Positions 1-5,469 of a stretch of DNA of 5,469 nt are shown piece after piece (position 1 is the first letter of the stretch; every line of letters begins with the position of its first letter). The stretch is from Chloroflexota bacterium. GTDB taxonomy: Bacteria; Chloroflexota; Dehalococcoidia; SAR202; UBA11138. The position numbers and the translations under genes were made by a program. The stretch spans positions 3,783 to 9,251 of the forward strand of contig PAIW01000121.1 in the NCBI GenBank assembly GCA_002710885.1, given 5' to 3'. The notes beneath the pieces are model-generated. The model made no database searches. It was not told the DNA's origin and worked only from the letters and a program-made list of their open reading frames with translations.

Positions 1-785
1 TCTTCACCCCGGGCGTCGGCTGCGTTATAAATGACCACCCCATTTTTGGTTACTCCAATTGCCCCTAACGAAGTGCATGTCGGCGATGAACCCTTAGAAG
101 GTTTGTCAGAATACGTAAATGAAAAACTAGTTGAAGCGGGTATCCCAGGATTCCTATCTATCTCAGTCAACTGAGGATAGTTGGTCATAGGCCAATCTCC
201 AATTTTCCCGTCCACAGGTAGATTGTTGATGTCTATTTTCCGTCGATTGTCAACGCCCGTTTCTTTGTACGTTCCGGCACCTGGGCTAAATGTTCCTTGC
301 GGCAACCATAATTTCCGGAAGAAATCCCATGTCTTATCTACAAAATTAATCCAGGTGATCTGACTGCCTGTGGAGCCAGGAGCATTGGGGTTCAGCCCAT
401 CGCAGGAATAGAGAAAGCCTTTAGCAGGCATGGAGGTAGTCAGATAATCATCTCCCACTCGCAACTTCCTACAGTCTGGTCCCTGTTCATCACTGCAAAG
501 AACAGAAGTGAGTGTGAAATCTGCATTGATACGTATATCAATCGCCGGCACAGATGTGGCAGGCATCGGCGCGGCAAGTGTATTTGGTGTCGAAGTATTG
601 GTTGGAGGTCTGGCAGGAATTGCCGTGTTAGTAGGCATGATGCCGGGTTGAGCCTCAGTCGTCACTAAAACCTGTTGTTTCTGTGGTTCAACGACAGTAA
701 CTTCCTGATTTTCGCTACTACAAGCCAATATAGCCAGGATGAATGCCGAAAGTAAAACATTGACGATTGTGGCGCAGATCCCCAC
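1..785 (-). CDS. YHYH-domain lipoprotein, C-terminus cut by window edge
   Basis: A single minus-strand frame stays open from about 911 to the left edge. From a GTG at 785 it encodes 261 residues. Residues 1-21 form a hydrophobic signal segment ending in lipobox-like I-L-A before Cys22, so an exported, lipid-anchored protein is likely. Residues 25-80 are a low-complexity Thr/Pro/Asn/Gln linker. From about residue 178 the sequence resembles the YHYH family (PF14240): DNRRKIDINNLP, then DGKIGDWPMTNYP, then IGVTKNGVVIYNAADARGE, which corresponds to the family's usual IGVALNGV-type strand. The naming Tyr-His-Tyr-His motif lies further C-terminal, outside the window. Further Cys at 97, 105, 128 and 237 could form disulfides, as expected outside the cytoplasm. 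The start is uncertain: no ATG exists in frame. GTG 785 has GGAGG at 790-794 with a short 4-base spacer; TTG 842 is an alternative. The signal lacks the usual N-terminal positive charge. YHYH function is unknown. Base composition is visibly A+T-richer than the transporters. Confidence 0.75.
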   Translation of the reverse strand, partial: MGICATIVNVLLSAFILAILACSSENQEVTVVEPQKQQVLVTTEAQPGIMPTNTAIPARPPTNTSTPNTLAAPMPATSVPAIDIRINADFTLTSVLCSDEQGPDCRKLRVGDDYLTTSMPAKGFLYSCDGLNPNAPGSTGSQITWINFVDKTWDFFRKLWLPQGTFSPGAGTYKETGVDNRRKIDINNLPVDGKIGDWPMTNYPQLTEIDRNPGIPASTSFSFTYSDKPSKGSSPTCTSLGAIGVTKNGVVIYNAADARGE

Positions 786-1011
786 GATGCCTCCATTCCC
801 GTTCTTGATGTCCTCTGGTTCAGTTTCTAGCTGTGCGCTCAAGTCATTTTTACCCGGTATTTCCCAAATGGAATCCGGTGCTGCGACAATCACGCACTCC
901 GGAGATAGCACCGACTACATAAGCATCTTCTTACGATGCCAAACACCATTTGACGTCCGCCACGTAACTGCCCATTCATCATCCCGAGGCCAGAGCAGGT
1001 TCCAGCATACT
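786..1011. other. Non-coding stretch, nothing recognised
   Basis: This lies between the start of the minus-strand lipoprotein gene and the first recognisable codons of the plus-strand comM relic. It should contain the lipoprotein promoter, but I see no convincing -35/-10 pair. It could also hold unrecognisably decayed 5' comM sequence, since the ATP-binding P-loop region expected there cannot be found in any frame. A short hairpin (GCATC/GATGC around 922-938) is too weak to call. Confidence 0.5.
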
Positions 1012-1564
1012 CCATATCGCCTCTTCCGCTTGGTACCCAACGTTGGCCTTGTCGATGGAGACCGCATGCTCTGGCCCGGAGAGATAACTCTCAGCCATCG
1101 CGGCGTTCCTCAACCTCGAAGCCCTGAGCCAACCCATTGAGCACAAGGTTGTCACTATATCTCGCGCCCGGGGAACGGTATCATACACGGCGAACTTCAT
1201 GCTCGTGGGCGCCATGATCCCATGCCCGTGCGGATATTTCGGCGATCCGTTGTAGGAGTGCTCATGCTCTCCTACTCAGGTGAGTCGGTACAACAAGCGC
1301 ATCAGCCGCCCTTTGCAGGACTGCATCGACATATTTGTCGAGGTTCCCAGAGTGGACTACGAAAAGCTGTCTGCGCCCTCCGACGGCGAGTCTTCGGCCG
1401 ACATCCGGCGTCTCACGCAGGCCGCCATGCAGCAGATGCAACTATCCGTCCGACCCTACCATCGAATCCTCAAAGTGTCGCACATCATCGCCGACCTCGG
1501 CGGTTCCGACACCATCGGAGTCGCTCACATAGCCGAAGCCCTCCAGTATCTGCGTATCCAGTGA
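1012..1564 (+). pseudogene. comM: comM/yifB Mg-chelatase-like AAA ATPase relic
   Basis: The family member (about 500 residues) is an AAA+ ATPase of the Mg-chelatase subunit I/YifB group; ComM is a helicase used in natural transformation. The relic matches in order. In one frame (1012-1107): NVGLV then [12 protein letters not shown], the segment before Walker B. A net loss of a few bases near 1107 then shifts to the frame starting FLN at 1106, so Walker B (usually GVLFLDE) is destroyed. That frame continues with [20 protein letters not shown], the sensor-1 region [14 protein letters not shown] (usually GAMNPCPCG, so the Asn is lost), a TAG stop at 1253-1255, ECSCSPTQVSRYNKRIS, then DIFVEVPRVDYEKLS. 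After GESSADIR an estimated 40-50 residues are missing before AAMQQMQLS and the C-terminal YHRILKVSHIIADLGGSD and HIAEALQYL. The N-terminal ATP-binding half is absent. At least four independent lesions mean it is dead. Identification is secure; the left boundary is approximate. Confidence 0.85.
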
Positions 1565-1571
1565 GTGTGAC

Positions 1572-1820
1572 ATGGCTTCTCATGATGACGAAATTAGGTC
1601 CACAAGACTCGCGCGACATCGTACGTGTTGGAGAAATTTGGAAGAGAGTGACTACCAAAACTGTATGATGGTATCTGACTACCTAGAACCAGGCCCGGCT
1701 AATAAGACCAACTCATGGAAGTAATTGGGTAGCATTTCCTTGAGAGTAACGTGGGTCCAAGAAGGGAATACAACGGTAATCATATCCGCTGTCACCAGGC
1801 CAAAAGCGCCAAATGGGTGA
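1572..1820 (+). pseudogene. DUF4258-like small protein with one in-frame TAA
   Basis: Reading from ATG 1572 gives 50 codons, then TAA at 1722-1724, then 31 more codons in the same frame to TGA 1818-1820. If the TAA is ignored the product is about 82 residues, the usual DUF4258 length. The first half has the family-like opening IRSTRLARHR (compare FTxHAxxRM in intact members), then WRNLEESDYQNC and DYLEPG. The second half has the characteristic last strands SLRVTWVQEGNTTVIISAV, where family members end with a basic/hydrophobic strand pair. Both halves fit one fold across the stop, which argues for a recent nonsense change. The final TGA overlaps the GTG start of the DUF2283 gene (GTGA), the classic layout of a translationally coupled pair. 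DUF4258 proteins are often predicted toxin-like partners of DUF2283; that role is prediction, not demonstrated. No clear Shine-Dalgarno precedes the ATG. Alternatives: a sequencing error at the TAA, or chance similarity. Confidence 0.6.
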
Positions 1821-2041
1821 AAAGCTTGAAAATCGAATACGATCAGGAAGCGGATGCACTATACATACAGTTCAAGAATATTCTCCCAGAGATCAATAGG
1901 CACATTGAGTCGGGCATAACTACCGACTTGGACGGCCATGTAGTCAGCTTAAAGGTGCTTGACGAAGCTAGGCATTTCAGGGCCGAGTCGGTTTCCAAAG
2001 TGAGTATCGAAGCCCCCTCGCTTGCCAAATCTCAACCGTGA
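1817..2041 (+). CDS. DUF2283 family small protein
   Basis: The 74-residue product matches the DUF2283 pattern: KIEYDQEADALYIQF at residues 5-19 (family: short strand, then acidic D-x-E-A-D-A-L-Y), a middle ESGITTDLDGHVVSLKVLD at 31-49 (family: I-x-x-D-x-D-x-x-G-x-V-V-x-(I/L)-x-(I/L)-L-D), and a variable polar tail. GTG 1817 is chosen because the conserved domain begins at once after it and because it overlaps the upstream gene's stop as GTGA. The frame is also open back to a GTG at 1751, but those 22 extra codons overlap the DUF4258 reading frame and are not family-like. No strong ribosome site is visible, which fits translational coupling. The biochemical function is unknown. The family commonly sits beside DUF4258 and has been suggested to act as its antidote or partner. 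With the partner broken, it may now be an orphan. Confidence 0.85.
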   Translation: MKSLKIEYDQEADALYIQFKNILPEINRHIESGITTDLDGHVVSLKVLDEARHFRAESVSKVSIEAPSLAKSQP

Positions 2042-2168
2042 ATCTGTTTTCATAACTCATAAGCACGAGCGCAAAAAAATATTATCAATAGCTGTCATAC
2101 TGAGCCTGGAAACTGGACCGTAACGCCGTCGAGTTCTTCGTGACCCACGCCTATATCCGAATCCATCC

Positions 2169-2258
2169 GCTAGCCTGCCCTTGCCATCTCTGATACGCTA
2201 TTACGCACATCCTCTGACTCTTGAAAATCGCAATACTGGATGGAACACCCAACGATAT
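2169..2258 (+). promoter_or_regulatory. Leader of first MFS gene, shared with the second
   Basis: The 90 bases before ATG 2259 align with the 92 bases before ATG 4329: both begin GCTAGCC and share a CTCTG-N-TACGCT block at nearly the same distance from the start (65 and 66 bases) and a TGGA-then-CAAC segment near the ATG. TGATACGCT at 2191-2199 has the form of an extended -10 (TG-N-TANNNT), but no matching -35 is seen, so promoter function is inference. Conservation between paralogues may equally reflect common descent by duplication. Confidence 0.4.
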
Positions 2259-3629
2259 ATGGCTGAATCTACAACTGACGCTTCTGACGCAGACCTTCCT
2301 GATCGAGAAAGTCACGATCAAGATTCCGATATCTCTACCTCCTCGCCGCCTTCAACAAACGACGCAGGGATAACCCCTCCAACTTTCGCCGGCTCCACGC
2401 CGCCCACGCAACCCGCCGAGACCGGGTTGCGTCGCACGTTCAACTCTCTCAAGTACCGCGAGTTCCGATACCTGTGGCTCGGGATGGTGTTCCTTATGAC
2501 CGCCATGCAAATGCAGATGATCGTTCGCAGTTACCTGACCTACGAACTCACAAACTCGCCATTGCTTCTGGGGATGGTCAGTGCCGGATTCGCGATCCCC
2601 ATGTTGACCCTGGCCCTGTTCGGGGGCGCTGTTGCGGACAGGATGGAGCGCAAGCGAGTCATCCAGATCGGCCAAGGGGCGTCGGCAATCCTGGCTCTAG
2701 CAATAGGGATTTCGACCTTCACAGACATCGTGCACTGGACTCATCTGTTTGGGGTGTCCATCGCGCAGGGTGCTGTGTTCTCTTTTCTCATGCCCTCCCG
2801 TCAAGCGCTCATACCTCAGCTTGTCGGCAAGGATAACCTGACCAACGCCATGTCTTTGGACGCCGCCGCCATGAGCGCGACGACACTGATCGCTCCCACA
2901 ATCGGCGGCGGGCTGTACAACATCATCCAACCGGAGGGCGTTTACTTTCTGATCGCAGTGTGTTGCATTCTGGCAGTAGTGTGCACCAGCTTCGTCAAAA
3001 CCCCGTCAGGCAGCAAAGCCCGATCCAGCGCCCCCATGCTGAACGACATCAAAAGCGGGTTGGCCTATGTCATCCACAGCCGTATGGTGCTGGTCCTGCT
3101 GGTAATGGGACTGGCGACTTCGCTGCTGGCCATGCCATTCCGATTCCTGATGCCCGTGTTCGTAGTGGACGTGTACGACAAAGGCCCCGAGGCTATGGGA
3201 CTGCTGGTCACCATCATGGGGCTGGGCTCGCTGGTCGGCGCTCTGTTCATCGCGACCCTCGGAAAGTGGCGCAGAGGAGCGTTGCTGCTGGGCGGAAGCC
3301 TGCTGTCAGGAGTCGCGTTGATGATGATAGCGCTTTTCCCTTACTATTTGGCGGCGGCGGCGATCATGATACTTCTGGGGTTGGGGGACGCAGGACGGCG
3401 CACTCTGAACCAGGCGATGATTATGGAGGAGGTCGAGGACGAGTACCGAGGCCGAGTCATGAGTGTGTTCATGATGAACTTCGGACTCATGCCGCTGGGC
3501 GTCCTGCCCGCAGGTATCCTCGCCGAGAGGACTGGCGGCCAGTTCGCGATCGGCGTTCTGGCAGCGCTTCTAATACTGTTCACGATGGCAGTTTGGGTGA
3601 CCCAGAAGCAACTGCGAAATCATATGTGA
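2259..3629 (+). CDS. MFS exporter, MFS_3/EntS-like (first paralogue)
   Basis: The 456-residue protein belongs to the major facilitator superfamily, closest in style to the MFS_3 (PF05977) group that includes the enterobactin exporter EntS. Residues 1-57 are a hydrophilic Ser/Thr/Pro/Asp-rich tail without predicted structure. LKYREFRYLWLG at 64-75 leads into the first membrane helix. Motif A, GGAVADRMERKR, is at 122-133 in the loop between helices 2 and 3. PSRQALIPQLVGKDNLTNAM (179-198) and then APTIGGGLY (212-220) match the family's P-x-x-x-A-L-I-P and G-P-x-x-G-G signatures near helix 5. The C-terminal half has LGLGDAGRRTLNQ and YRGRVMSVFMMNFG, typical of the helix 10-11 region. About twelve helices are expected in the inner membrane, and it likely uses proton motive force to expel small hydrophobic compounds; the substrate is unknown. 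ATG 2259 is chosen because it aligns with the start of the paralogue (MAESTT versus MADTTS); the frame extends up to a TTG at 2181. The Shine-Dalgarno is weak. No partner genes are adjacent. Confidence 0.9.
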   Translation: MAESTTDASDADLPDRESHDQDSDISTSSPPSTNDAGITPPTFAGSTPPTQPAETGLRRTFNSLKYREFRYLWLGMVFLMTAMQMQMIVRSYLTYELTNSPLLLGMVSAGFAIPMLTLALFGGAVADRMERKRVIQIGQGASAILALAIGISTFTDIVHWTHLFGVSIAQGAVFSFLMPSRQALIPQLVGKDNLTNAMSLDAAAMSATTLIAPTIGGGLYNIIQPEGVYFLIAVCCILAVVCTSFVKTPSGSKARSSAPMLNDIKSGLAYVIHSRMVLVLLVMGLATSLLAMPFRFLMPVFVVDVYDKGPEAMGLLVTIMGLGSLVGALFIATLGKWRRGALLLGGSLLSGVALMMIALFPYYLAAAAIMILLGLGDAGRRTLNQAMIMEEVEDEYRGRVMSVFMMNFGLMPLGVLPAGILAERTGGQFAIGVLAALLILFTMAVWVTQKQLRNHM

Positions 3630-3642
3630 CCCAGGGGCATTT

Positions 3643-3671
3643 CGAGTAGATGGTTCCCGTATATCTACTTG
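3643..3671 (+). terminator. Candidate hairpin after first MFS gene
   Basis: AGTAGAT (3645-3651) pairs with ATCTACT (3663-3669), and a G-U and a C-G pair can extend the stem to nine, with an 11-base loop. It begins 13 bases after the transporter stop. There is no T-tract behind it, so it is not a standard intrinsic terminator; it may stabilise the mRNA end or be chance. Confidence 0.3.
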
Positions 3672-3776
3672 GCGCGACTCCATTTGCCCAATAAGGAAGC
3701 CACTGTAGGGCAAGCTGGCGTGTTTATGTTATGTGCCGTACATGACGAGTCACCGTGTCACTTTGAGGAGGGTGAG

Positions 3777-3914
3777 ATGAACGCGATTGTCTACCACAAG
3801 TACGGCTCCTCTGACATCCTTCAGCTGTAAGGAATCGAAACGCCAACCATCAAGGATGACGAAGTGCTGATCAAAGTTCATGCGGTTTCAGTTACCCCAC
3901 TCGACTGGAATTTG
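3777..3914 (+). pseudogene. Medium-chain dehydrogenase/quinone reductase relic
   Basis: From ATG 3777 the frame reads MNAIVYHKYGSSDILQL, a TAA at 3828-3830, then GIETPTIKDDEVLIKVHAVS and VTPLDWNL. This is the N-terminal GroES-like opening of NAD(P)H:quinone oxidoreductases and zinc-type alcohol dehydrogenases: family members read roughly MKAIVYxxYGxPDVLxLxExxxPxPxxxEVLIKVxAxSVNPxDW. The TAA replaces the usual acidic residue after L-x-L. Beyond DWNL the similarity stops; the remaining ~280 residues, including the nucleotide-binding Rossmann fold, are absent. A strong Shine-Dalgarno, GAGGAGG at 3765-3771, sits 5 bases before the ATG, so the ancestral gene was well translated. A 17-residue peptide could still be made, presumably without function. 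Identity of the family is clear; the exact subfamily cannot be told from so short a piece. It is a 5' fragment left in the spacer between two transporters. Confidence 0.8.
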
Positions 3915-4154
3915 AGTCGGAACACTTGTGGGCTGAGATTCTGGCGTGACCTGAATCGTAGTTTATGGTTCGTCAGCAGTTCCACACTCAACCACGAGCG
4001 CGAAGCAAATGGCTGCCATCAATGTTAATCCAACCGACGATTGTATTCTGGGTGACTGGCGCGTTCGGTTCGCCTTATGTGTCTCCACGACCGTTGGCGT
4101 GAGCGCCAGGTCAGGAAAAATTGGAGTATCCGGGGTATACAACGCAACCATCAA
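3915..4154 (-). pseudogene. Possible decayed lipoprotein N-terminus
   Basis: On the minus strand a frame starting at ATG 4154 encodes a basic stretch (THKANRTRQSPR), then hydrophobic VGLTLMAAICFALVVECG, a stop (3963-3965), and in the same frame TTIQVTPESQPTSVPTQ. The order basic, hydrophobic, Cys, then Thr/Pro-rich linker is that of a bacterial lipoprotein, and the linker style resembles that of the YHYH lipoprotein at the left of the window. The residue before Cys is Glu, where Ala or Gly is normal, and the TAA interrupts the linker. The similarity ends where the dehydrogenase relic begins. No family is recognised and the composition match could be chance, so this is a tentative call. The rest of the 3915-4236 stretch shows nothing else convincing in six frames. 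Confidence 0.3.
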
Positions 4155-4236
4155 CCGTAAGGTTATTTTACAGGCAAGAAAAACTCTGTGACGCGCTAAT
4201 CGGTTGAATATCTACGTCACACAGCCCTATTTGGTT

Positions 4237-4328
4237 GCTAGCCGTGTCGCTGTCCACTCTGCTACGCTGTCCTCACGACCTCCTGCATAGTCAGGATTCC
4301 CAAACCTGTATTGGACGCTCAACAACCG
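4237..4328 (+). promoter_or_regulatory. Leader of second MFS gene, matching the first leader
   Basis: This is the counterpart of the leader before the first transporter: GCTAGCC at the left end, CTCTGCTACGCT at 4257-4268 including an extended -10-like TGCTACGCT (4260-4268), and TTGGAC then CAACAACCG before the ATG. As in the first copy, no good -35 and no strong Shine-Dalgarno are seen. The preserved spacing suggests the duplicated unit included upstream control sequence. Confidence 0.4.
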
Positions 4329-5469
4329 ATGGCAGACACCACGAGCGGCGCGACCGACTCCGACCTCCCCGGCGAGGAAGGCCGTGGTGACATCCGCGCA
4401 AGTTCGTCTCCCGAATCCACCAACGGCGCCTCTGGGCGCCCTGCTATCGAATCTGGACCCACAACCTCCTCTCGAGCTTCCGCCACCGGATGGCGGCGAA
4501 CGTTCAGCTCCCTGAAGTACCGTGAATTCAGATTCTTATGGCTCGGCATGTTGCTCCTGATGACTGCCATGCAGATGCAGATGGTGGTTCGTAGTTACCT
4601 GACCTACGAAATCACATCCTCGCCCTTCCTACTGGGGCTGGTCAATGCCGGATTCGCCATTCCCATGCTCTTGCTGGCCCTGTTTGGGGGGGCGATCGCA
4701 GACAGGATGGAGCGCAAGCTGATAATCCAGATCGGACAGTTGGTCGCAGTAGTCCTCTCACTGATTATTGGAATCTCGATCGCCACTGACACCGTCACGT
4801 GGATGCACCTGCTAGGCGTGTCAATGGCCCAGGGAGCGTTATTCTCCTTCCTGGTGCCTGCTCGTCAGGCGCTGATTCCCCAACTCGTTGGAAAAGACAA
4901 TCTCACAAACGCCATGTCCCTGGACGCCGCCGCCATGAGCGCCACGATGTTGGTGGCGCCCGCGATCGGCGGTGGGCTGTACAACGTCATCGGTCCCGAC
5001 GGAGTCTACTATCTGATCACCGGGTGTGGTGTTCTGGCGATACTGTTTACCAGCGCAGTCAAAACGCCCTCCAGGGACAAGTCACGCGCCAGAACGGCCA
5101 TGTTGGGCGACATCAAAAGCGGCTTAATGTACGTCGTGCGCACCCGTATGGTGCTGGTCCTGATAATTCTGGGGCTGCTGACTACGCTGCTGGCACAGCC
5201 TTTCCGATTCATAATGCCGGTGTTCGTGGTGGACGTTTACGGAAAAGGCCCAGAGTCGATGGGCCTGCTCGTCACCATCACCGGCGTGGGCGCTCTGATA
5301 GGCTCATTGTGGATCGCCTCGATTGGAAAGTGGCATCGAGGGTTGCTGCTATTGGGAAGCGGCCTTGTGTCAGGAGTCGCGCTGTTGCTGGTTGCGTCGA
5401 TTCCCGTCTACTTCGCGGCGGCCGGCATCATGATTCTGCTTGGGCTGGGAGACGCGGGGAGGCAGACTC
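4329..5469 (+). CDS. MFS exporter, MFS_3/EntS-like (second paralogue), 3' end cut
   Basis: The frame from ATG 4329 is open through the right edge (380 codons plus one base) without a stop. Residues 1-55 form a polar Ser/Thr/Gly/Asp tail, followed by RRTFSSLKYREFRFLWLG leading into helix 1. Motif A is GGAIADRMERKL at about 120-131; VPARQALIPQLVGKDNLTN and then APAIGGGLY match the helix 4-5 signatures; LLGLGDAGRQT is the last visible motif, near helix 10. It aligns with the first transporter without gaps throughout the membrane region; over the 82 residues from RRTF to IQIGQ I count 14 differences by hand. Differences cluster inside helices (for example TITGVGALIGS versus TIMGLGSLVGA), which could alter substrate range. 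The missing end should be about 75 residues if it matches its paralogue. Function is inferred as proton-driven efflux of unknown small molecules. The start is fixed by alignment to the paralogue; the ribosome site is poor. Confidence 0.9.
   Translation, partial: MADTTSGATDSDLPGEEGRGDIRASSSPESTNGASGRPAIESGPTTSSRASATGWRRTFSSLKYREFRFLWLGMLLLMTAMQMQMVVRSYLTYEITSSPFLLGLVNAGFAIPMLLLALFGGAIADRMERKLIIQIGQLVAVVLSLIIGISIATDTVTWMHLLGVSMAQGALFSFLVPARQALIPQLVGKDNLTNAMSLDAAAMSATMLVAPAIGGGLYNVIGPDGVYYLITGCGVLAILFTSAVKTPSRDKSRARTAMLGDIKSGLMYVVRTRMVLVLIILGLLTTLLAQPFRFIMPVFVVDVYGKGPESMGLLVTITGVGALIGSLWIASIGKWHRGLLLLGSGLVSGVALLLVASIPVYFAAAGIMILLGLGDAGRQT

Noticed and set aside
739..1140. Open plus-strand frame of 133 codons
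   Set aside because: Its first two thirds run antisense to the lipoprotein start and through non-coding sequence. Only its last ~32 codons before the shift (1012-1107) are meaningful, as part of the comM relic.
979..1215. Open minus-strand frame of 78 codons
   Set aside because: Antisense to the comM relic, with no family resemblance; the plus-strand reading explains the sequence.
1222..1668. Open plus-strand frame of 148 codons
   Set aside because: Arg/Ser/Pro-rich translation in a different frame across the recognisable comM C-terminus; a shadow frame.
1649..1683. Direct repeat TGACTACC at 1649-1656 and 1676-1683
   Set aside because: Two copies of eight bases within the DUF4258 reading frame, where they encode different or coincidental codons; too short to call a repeat or operator.
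1751..1816. Upstream GTG start for the DUF2283 gene
   Set aside because: The extra 22 codons overlap the DUF4258 frame and are unlike the family; the GTGA overlap at 1817-1820 is the better start.
2960..3649. Long plus-strand frame of 229 codons inside the first transporter
   Set aside because: Out-of-frame shadow with an Arg/Gly/His/Pro-rich composition; the MFS frame carries all recognisable motifs.
3684..3713. Inverted repeat TTGCCC/GGGCAA with an 18-base loop
   Set aside because: Six-base arms with a long loop are expected by chance; no promoter or terminator feature coincides.
3725..3730. TATGTT as a -10 element for the dehydrogenase relic
   Set aside because: No acceptable -35 lies 16-18 bases upstream, so a promoter call is unsupported.
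4009..4191. Plus-strand frame of 60 codons in the spacer between transporters
   Set aside because: No ribosome site, no recognisable family, and it lies opposite the possible lipoprotein remnant; nothing supports it as a gene.

Overview
The window looks like an accessory or gene-decay stretch of a bacterial chromosome. It holds three genes that read cleanly (one of them cut by each window edge), one intact small gene, and at least three broken ones. The two large transporters have closely related, moderately G+C-rich sequences. Together with the DUF4258/DUF2283 pair and the YHYH lipoprotein with a Thr/Pro/Asn linker, they give the flavour of an uncultured, possibly marine, Chloroflexota (Dehalococcoidia/SAR202-like) genome. 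That placement is recollection of family style, not a sequence match, and is held loosely. No rRNA, tRNA, CRISPR array, transposase or integrase was seen.

Left part (1-785, minus strand): the N-terminal 261 codons of a YHYH-domain lipoprotein, whose C-terminus lies beyond the left edge. Positions 786-1011 show nothing recognisable. Positions 1012-1564 (plus) carry a heavily damaged comM/yifB (Mg-chelatase-type AAA ATPase) relic with a frameshift at Walker B, a TAG stop, a lost sensor-1 Asn and a large internal deletion.

Immediately after it, positions 1572-1820 and 1817-2041 (plus) form a two-gene cassette joined by a GTGA stop/start overlap. The first gene is a DUF4258-like small protein interrupted by one in-frame TAA; the second is an intact DUF2283 protein. 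This arrangement resembles predicted toxin-antitoxin-like pairs, here with the first partner apparently dead and the second alive.

Right part: two MFS exporters of the MFS_3 (EntS-like) type lie in tandem on the plus strand, at 2259-3629 (complete) and from 4329 to beyond the right edge. They are paralogues: colinear without gaps through the membrane region, with similar disordered N-terminal tails and alignable ~90-base leaders. The ~700 bases between them hold a candidate hairpin, the first ~46 codons of a medium-chain dehydrogenase/quinone reductase relic with a strong Shine-Dalgarno but a TAA at codon 18, and, less securely, a minus-strand remnant that looks like a decayed lipoprotein N-terminus.

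Functionally, only the YHYH lipoprotein, DUF2283 and the two exporters look able to make product. The exporters probably expel small molecules; the substrate cannot be read from sequence.
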